From NCBI RefSeq assembly GCF_947179165.1, contig NC_077243.1, positions 29,278,001-29,342,000 of the forward strand: a DNA stretch of 64,000 nucleotides. Direction: 5' to 3'. The notes below the pieces were generated by a model. That model worked only from the letters and a program-made list of their open reading frames with translations, was not told where the DNA came from and ran no database searches. Source of the DNA: Solanum dulcamara (Eukaryota > Streptophyta > Magnoliopsida > Solanales > Solanaceae). Made by a program: the position numbers and the translations under genes. This document shows positions 56,926 through 64,000 of the stretch, in pieces; positions within the stretch are counted from its first letter, which is position 1; each line of letters starts with the position of its first letter.

Positions 56926-59850
56926 TTAGGGGTTTAGATTACATGTGGGTATAGGGAACAAGTGAGGATACTTATTCTTCATCTCCTCTTCGGCTTCCTA
57001 GGTCATCTTTTCTCTATTCTTATTTTGCCATAATACCTTGACGGAAGCCACGTGTTTGGTACGTAATCTTCTGACTTGGCGATCAAGTATAGCTATAGGG
57101 CATTCTTCATAAGATAGATACTCCATCACTTGGACATCATCCACAGGGAATACCCTAGAAGGATCACCAATACATTTGCGAAGCATCGACACATGAAATA
57201 CTGGGTGCATTACTTCTAAATCAGATGGTAGATCCAACTCATAGGCAATCTTTCCCACTCTATGAACAATCTGGTAAGGCCTAATGTACCTTGGGCTAAG
57301 TTTCCCTTTCTTGTCGAACCTCTTCACACCCTTCATTGGAGACACCTTCAAGAACACCCAATCTCCAACTTCAAACTCTAAGTATCGACGTTGATTATCT
57401 ACGTATGACTTCTGTCAACTCTGGGCCGTTAATAGTCTCTCCTGAATAAGATTTACTTTATCCATAGCTCGCTGAATCATGTCTGGGCCTATTACTTTAG
57501 TCTCACCAACCTCAAACCAACCAATAAGTGACCTGTATTTTCTGCCATACAAGGCTTCATATGGTGCCATCTGGATGCTAGAATAGTAGCTATTATTATA
57601 AGCAAACTTGATAAGTAGCAGATGATCGTCCTATCTACCCTTCAAGTCAATAACATAGGCTTGCAATATATCTTCTAGGTTATGAATAATACGTTCAGCC
57701 TGCCCATCAGTTTGAGGGTGAAATGTTGTGCTAAGACTCACCTGTGTCCCCAATCCTTCCTGGAATGATCTATAGAAGTTAGATGTAAACTAAGCTCTTT
57801 TGTTCGATATAATAGACGTAGGGACCCTGTGAAGTCTTACTATCTCTTTGATAAATAACTTTGCATACTCCTTGGCTGAATAAGTAGTCCTAATCGGAAG
57901 AAAATGGGTTGATTTTGTTAGCCTATCCATAATAACCCATATAGAATCATACTTCCATGGAGTACGAGATAGGCATGTAATAAAATCCATATTAATTGCT
58001 TATCATTTCCAAGTCGGGATTTCCATCTCCTGTAATAATCCACCTAGCTTTTGATGCTCGATCTTAACCCGTTGACAATTTGGGCATTGGGCTACCAACT
58101 CTGTTATATCCTTTTTTATGCCATCCCATTAATATAAACAACTGAGGTCGTGATACATCTTTGTTGACCCCGAATGAATAGAATAAAGGGCATAGTGTGC
58201 TTCCCCCATAACTTATTGTTGTAGCCCTACAATCTCAGGTATGCATAATCTGCCTCTATACCTCAGCATTTCGTTAGGTGTGGTCTCAAATGGGTGTCTT
58301 TTCCTTTTGAAGGGCTGTATCCCTATATTGTGCCAGAATAGGGTCCTTATATTGGCGTTGCTTTACTTCTCCCATGATAGAGGACTCAGCAGCCCCTCAA
58401 ACAAAAACTCTACCATCATTGAAATCAGCCAAACGGACTGCCAAGTTAGCTAACTAGCAAATCTCACGGACTATCTTCTTCCATTATGATTGTACGTCTT
58501 CCAAGCTACCCATAGATTTATGGCTGAGTGTATCTGCTACAACATTTGCTTTCCCTTGGTGGTACAGAATGTCAACATTATAATCTTTTAGCAACTTTAG
58601 CCACTTTCTCTGCCGCAAATTCAGCTCCTTCTGCTTAAAGAAATATTAGAGACTTTTGTGATCCATGCAGATATCAACTTATACGCCATATAGATAATGC
58701 CTTAATATTTTCAAAGCATGAATTATTGCTACTAACTCCAGATCATGAGTTAGATAATTTCTTTCGTACGTTCTGAGCTGCCGAATGGAATAGGCTATAA
58801 CTCTACCATGTTGCAATAGTACACAACCTAGCCCAACACCGGAACCATCACAATAAATGACATAGCCATCTGGTCCTTCAGGAAGAGTTAGAACTAGGGT
58901 CGTAGTCAACTTATCTTTCAGCAACTGAAAGCTTCATTCACAAGCATCGATCCACTGGAACTTAGCTGCCTTCTGAGTTAGCCTTGTTAAAGGTGCTGAA
59001 ATCGAAGCAAACTTTTCTATGAATCTCTTGTAATATCCTACTAGCCCTAGAAAGCTATGTACCTCAGTAGGTGTTATAGGTATAGGCCAAATCTTTATGG
59101 ACTCAATTTTCTGTGTATCTACTCAAATACCATCCGCTCCAATAATATGCCCCAAGAATACTATTGAAGTTAACCAAAATTCACATTTAGAGAACTTAGT
59201 GCACAACTTCTGGTGCTGGAGCACCCCGTGTACCGTCCTCAAATGATCCGTATTCTCCTCTTTCTATCGTGAATAGACTAAGATATCATCAATAAATACA
59301 ATCACGAATAAGTCTAGGAATGGCTTGAATACTCGATTCATTAGATCTAACACTGCTAGAGCATTGGTCAGCCCAAAAGACATCACCCTAAATTCATAAT
59401 ATTCGTATTGGATCCTAAACGTAGTCTTTGAAATATCTACTTCCTTTACTCATATCTGATGATAGCCTGACCGCAGGTCTATCTTCGAGAAACACTTAGC
59501 ACCCTACAGCTGGTCAAATAGATCATCAATCCTGGGGAAGGGATATCTATTCCTTATTGTCATTTTGTTCAGCTGCCTATAACTAATATACATTCGCAGC
59601 GACATATCTTTCTTTTCTCATGAATAGTACCAATGCTCCCCAAGGTGACGTACTGGGCCTAATGAAGTCCTTTTCTAACAAGTCTCTCAACTACTCCTTT
59701 AATTCATTCAATTTTGTAGGTGCCATTCTAAGAATAGATATAGTCTGAGTATCTGGTAACACATCTATAGTGAAATCTATCTCCCACTCAGAAAGAAGAC
59801 CTAGAAGTTCATCTGGGAATACATCTAGAAATTTGTTAACTACCGACCCT
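56926..59850 (-). pseudogene. Element D pol: reverse transcriptase, RNase H, integrase, chromodomain-like tail
   Basis: Minus-strand reading. The reverse transcriptase lead-in lies near 59750. [10 protein letters not shown] is near 59480 and F-I-D-D-I-L near 59285. RNase H has [10 protein letters not shown] near 58845. Integrase has the N-terminal zinc region near 58080, then M-D-F-I-T-C-L and the core near 57990-57800. The chromodomain-like end at about 57140-56970 has V-K-V-L-W, and its T-W-E tryptophan is a stop. Many stops (about ten or more) and frame changes in the reverse transcriptase show an old copy. Clade as in A and C2. Confidence 0.9.
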
Positions 59851-60696
59851 TTCTAAATCATCTCTTAGTGTCACAAATCCTTCCAAATTATCCTAGTATT
59901 TCTTTTTACCATATCAATATCCTCATAATTACTATTACCATCAATTCATTGGTTAATCTTTATCTCTTAAAGTTAGACGTACTTGCGACTCAGTCAAGAC
60001 TTATCATTACTATTGGCGCAACTTTCCAAAAATATTATGAATTTATATGTTATTTTCTTGTTAATTCTTAGAGAATTTTGGCAGAGTTTCCTCTGCATTT
60101 CTTACTATCTCAAAACTTGCACATAGGAAATACCAACAATGCCTCATAGAGCCAACACATATATATTATATCGTATCATAGCCACACCTGGCTTCCTATA
60201 TCAATCACAAGATGAAACTAACGAAATTGCCCCGTATATCCAACGCAAATTGTACTTGTCACTCTTTCTTATTTATTTTCCCTTTCAATCTTTAACTGCA
60301 AGTTTTAAATATACCTGCAACATTCGTACTATGTCTAACATATATTCCATTTATAGTTACTGGTTCCTTTAGCTTCTTTTGTGCACACTGTCTAACTGTA
60401 CTTATCTGTGATATATACATTCAACCTGTTTCCCTACTATACTTACCATAACTCGCTATAATGATGGCTAATTTTCCATTTAGTATAGACAAATTCCTAT
60501 TATGTTCCCTTGCTATCCAATTTTCACCTATATGTGCAACTATTCTCTATCCTAGATTTCAAAATTCCCATGGGTGGGAACGCCTTGATCACTGTTACTC
60601 ATAAATACTTGGTTATTAACTCCTTTTATTTCCGCTTCCCGCTATTAGGTAACAATCTATGATAAATGTATATACATAGGAAATTTTGATAAAATC
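59851..60696. other. Sequence of unknown origin where element D gag/protease should be
   Basis: AT-rich, with short frames only (for example 59868-60071 and 60139-60372 on the plus strand). No gag, CCHC or protease motif on either strand. It could be an insertion, an intron of the frame at 60697-61104, or a badly decayed gag. Confidence 0.5.
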
Positions 60697-61104
60697 TCAT
60701 ACCTGTAGTCGATCTGATCTAGAAAGTGAAGTATGCTCCTCATCATCGTCTGTCCGCCATCTACTCGTATGACCTTTATTGTCTTCTTTATCTAAATCCA
60801 GGGAATATAGATAACTGGGTAGCTTCTGGTTTACCGATGACTAGGATAGGGGGATTAAATAGTTTGTAACACTTATCGGGGTAGCCAATCTGACATGGTG
60901 TCCTATCGTAGGAGCAACTGGTATGGCTTCAAGGGCCGCCTCCCTGGATATCAAAAACTCTAGAGGAAATTTTGTTGGGTCCTTCGAGGGATCAATCTTG
61001 ATAGAATAATTGAGACTTCTCCTACTCGATCTTGGAGCCTAAGGTCCCGAATTTTCCCTAGAGGCTTTCTTAGAACCCCCATTATCTAAAGTTATCCTTT
61101 TCAT
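60697..61104 (-). pseudogene. Unassigned 135-codon reading frame with two stops, downstream of the D primer site
   Basis: Minus-strand ATG at 61104 (MKRITLDNGG...) reads in one frame to TGA at 60697-60699 with internal TAG at codons 22 and 88. The protein is Ser/Arg-rich at the start and acidic at the end (D-K-E-D-N..., D-D-D-E-E). I do not recognise it. It holds the place of gag just after the primer site. It ends cag|gtatgag, a good plant splice donor, so the coding part may end at 60703. Alternatives are a non-canonical gag N-terminus, an extra ORF of this family, or a captured host exon. Confidence 0.4.
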
Positions 61105-61305
61105 CTCTCACAAATCTGCACCTACCTACAAAAAAATAGGTCATAAATAATCTTTCCTAGGTTCAGTCTCTATTACACAATCTAAAATAGAAAGAAAGGT
61201 AATATCCTAAATATCCTGTAGCCTCCTATTTATAGATGTGGTGCACAACACACCGATAAACAAGACTCTGTAAGACACGACCTGTAGACACTCCGAGGAT
61301 GAACT

Positions 61306-61317
61306 GCTCTAATACCA
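61306..61317 (-). other. Primer binding site, element D
   Basis: Minus strand tggtattagagc, one transition away from the initiator Met-tRNA complement, 4 bp after the LTR end (gtagtgaca). Confidence 0.8.
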
Positions 61318-61321
61318 CTTT

Positions 61322-63762
61322 TGTCACTACCCAATCCCATAGATCATGACTAGTGCCCGAGTTGGACACTCATATACATATCTATTAGACCTCGTCAAAT
61401 AGAAACCAAACACCATATGGAGGCTTTGTGAAAGCATGATGTTATCTCAAGTATTACCTATGTGTATCAAGGTAACCTGTCTCCTGAGGAGGCACAATCA
61501 ATTTAAACATCCTAATACGCGAGTCGATAAGGCTATCACTATAAATGGGAATGTGTCAAAATACAAATCATATAGGCATAACCAAAAACATATACACACA
61601 ACCCACACATATGTCTACAAACCTCTAAGAGTATCAATAGTATCACATGGCAGGACAGGACCCCACCGTACCCCTGAATAAACATATATATATATATATA
61701 TATATATATCAAAAAAGGGTCTATACCAAAAGTCTAGGCTCTAAGACAAAGAAGCACTCCAAGATAGCTGAATAGGAATCATAGGCTGATGAATCACCGA
61801 AGCTAGTATCTGTACCTACGGGCATGAAACACAGCCCCCCAAGAATGGGGGTCAGTACAAGATATGTACTGAGTATGTAAAGCATGAATTACAATAGGAA
61901 AGATCATAACTGAAGTAGAGAGTCCAGGAGACAAGTATGATAATCAAGAACTCACTATACCTGTGCCTTATGAAGCAAATCATGCATATCATTATCATAT
62001 ACCGTACCCAGCCCATTATGGGACTCGGTGCCCTAATCGTATCATCATATACATATACTATACCATACCCAGCCTCGATGAAGATGTAATAAAGTTGTGT
62101 ACGATAACATACCCAGCCTGAGACTCAGTGAAAGAGGTAATAACAGTATGTACAAGTAGAATATCATGAGCAACCATATACAATTAGATCATTGTTTGAG
62201 ACTCAATAAAATAATCAAAATGAACCATCATTTGAAAATTAAGACAGTAGTCATCTCAAGTACCTTTTGAATGTCACCATAGACCATATCAAATGGAGCC
62301 TCAGGAATCATAGACATGTATCAAGATAATGCAAAACAACTTATGGAATTAGAGACATTTGTCACCGTAGAGTCTTTAGGAATAGGGGTTTATACATCCA
62401 ACTACTATTCAACATATAGAAGGCTCGAGGGTAGTAGCTCAACTACTTTAAGAGTTTTCACATCCAGAAGTGAATAAGGATCATGAATCATGTTCAGAAT
62501 TTATGAATGAAATTACCCCAAAGCTCATATCATTCATCACTTACGTCTAAGACATGCCAAAAGAAAGAAGATATAGGCTTACATACCTTTAGCGCTTATT
62601 TTCCACACAACACGTATGCTGCCCAATAGTATCTCAACCTAGATTAAGAAGTCAAAAAGTATTGTTAAACTACGAGAAAGTTTCAAAATGCATTCCAATA
62701 TTAGCAGCTTATTTATAGAAAATTAGGCGATATTTCACTTATATTCAACCCAACTACATAATGACCAAGTCAACATCCACAACCACACGTTTAAGTGCTA
62801 TATCAAAGTTAGCCAAGGCAAGATTCAAGAATATTTTGAAAAAGCCCACATACTATTCTGAATCAACCCATATATTATGATGTTCCATAATCTTTAACAT
62901 AACGACTATGACGTAATCAAGTTACTCTTAATAATTTGCAACCACAACACTTCATCGGATGAACTTATAATAGTCCAATAATTACAACAACACTAGAGCC
63001 TTAATTATAACTTTAAATATCAAATTCTTTCACTTTCATCATACAACCAATGACAACAACAACCACAATATTAATCAAAATTAATCCATCATTTTTAGAT
63101 TAGAATAACCCTAACATGCCCCAAATGGGAATTTAACATTAACATATACAATCCCTTCATTTTTAATACATAATCCATAACAATAATAGAAATAACAACA
63201 ATCAATCCAATCTAATTTAAGCAACTCCAATTCTGTTCATTTCAACACCAACACTAATCACGGAGTTTTCTCACTTCCAATTCCATTTAATTCCTTCATC
63301 CTCATTACATAATCCATAACAACAACTAAAATGTTAATTAAAATTGATTCACCATTTTTAAATACAAACAACCCCTACACGACTTGAACAATATTCCAAT
63401 GACAACATACATAATTTCATACCTCCAATTCACGTTTATACATTTACAACACATCTAAACCTTTACTAAGATGTGTAAAAAGATGATCAAACCTTACCTT
63501 AACAAGTTGGCTTCTTCAGTTGGCTAAAACTTGACAACTTCAATTCATTCAAACTTGCTGCCCCTAGGATCAATCCCATTTTGCTATGGACTTTCTAAAG
63601 GGTTGAATTACCTTAGGGATTTAATGGTGAAAAGAAGAGAAAGATTGGCCATGCTTGGTGGAGCTTCCATGGCTGTCGTGACTCTCTCTCTTTTCTTCTT
63701 CACTTGAGGAAGTTGAGAGCCTCTTTCTCTCTAAGTTTAAGTTGAAGAAGAATGGGATAAAA
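61322..63762 (-). repeat. Right LTR of element D (5' LTR), cut by element E
   Basis: Begins tgtcactacccaatcc on the plus strand and matches the left LTR from 61461 on. It stops at gggataaaa, the point equal to 56034 in the left LTR, where a new LTR starts. The remaining about 660 bp should lie right of the window beyond E. Confidence 0.88.
61685..61708. repeat. TA microsatellite in the D LTR
   Basis: About 12 TA units; the left LTR has a shorter run (about 53966-53982). Length differs between the two LTR copies. Confidence 0.85.
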
Positions 63763-64000
63763 TGTAACACCCCCTAAAATTCTTCGCTAGGATTCGGATC
63801 CTTCTTATATACGTGTAGGATCGACCTCGATTATTGTGAAGTATATGAATGAGTTAGGATGAGTCCCTGAGTAATTGAAGAGTGTTAGAGGTGATGTGGG
63901 GTCACAAAGGACCCCTAGGGCCAAGCTAAGTCCAAAATTTCGTCGTGGCTAAGTTTTAGAATGAGTTTGTGTAAGGAGTCAACTTCTAGTGACCTTATCT
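63763..64000 (+). repeat. Element E: start of an A-related LTR, running off the window
   Basis: Starts tgtaacaccccctaaaattc, preceded by taaaa from the D LTR. The next about 230 bp match the start of the A LTR with many differences (shared blocks include gaggtgatgtggggtca and gtcgtggctaag). It is the same broad family but a different subfamily from A. Whether it is a full element or a solo LTR cannot be seen. Confidence 0.85.

Larger units (their letters stand above)
53747..63762 (-). mobile_element. Element D: Ty3/gypsy chromovirus, minus strand, gag/protease missing
   Basis: LTRs at 53747-56694 (left, inner-end complete, outer end truncated) and 61322-63762 (right, cut by element E). Between them lie a polypurine tract, a degraded pol (56926-59850), unassigned sequence and a primer site. 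Stops are dense and the LTRs are visibly diverged, so D is older than A or C2. Its outer left end is lost at the junction with the copia remnant. Confidence 0.88.

Overview
This is nuclear plant DNA, almost certainly Solanaceae. It is an intergenic retrotransposon nest with very little intact coding sequence. The evidence is Ty3/gypsy chromoviruses with long LTRs that prime from initiator Met-tRNA, a Ty1/copia element, MITEs, a tRNA-derived SINE, a dispersed repeat I recognise from tomato/potato/pepper-type DNA, and two decayed plant F-box/FBD genes. Nothing bacterial or organellar was recognised.

Layout. (1) 1-10187: element A, a near-complete plus-strand Tekay/Del-like chromovirus whose single-frame gag-pol is broken by stop codons. 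The window opens about 5 bp inside its 5' LTR. (2) 10188-30294: element B, an older minus-strand gypsy element with LTRs of about 3.4 kb. Its left LTR is cut by A. Its interior is cut by family C at 14851-25136: a truncated C LTR followed by a nearly full-length C element (C2), whose 3' LTR looks chimeric. (3) 30295-39636: low-copy-looking sequence with no recognisable gene. It carries a solo LTR with a perfect 5-bp target duplication, a MITE, a SINE and a Solanaceae repeat. (4) 39637-45292: two F-box/FBD pseudogenes on the minus strand, separated by a three-deep nest of TIR elements, a Stowaway-like MITE and locally duplicated sequence. (5) 45456-50612: a full-length minus-strand copia element with a 5-bp target duplication, inserted upstream of the second F-box pseudogene. 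(6) 50618-53745: a LINE fragment and remnants of two copia elements. (7) 53747-63762: element D, a minus-strand gypsy chromovirus with degraded pol and no recognisable gag or protease. (8) 63763-64000: the start of another LTR related to A, inserted in D's LTR.

No gene here looks functional. The window is useful as a record of insertion order, LTR recombination, deletion and transition-driven decay. The most unusual items are repeated palindromes of unrelated sequence occupying the same LTR zone in two related families, the C2 LTR with an abrupt step in divergence, an unassigned reading frame ending at a possible splice donor in the gag position of D, and the nested TIR elements. Identity figures and mutation counts are by eye, not from computed alignments.
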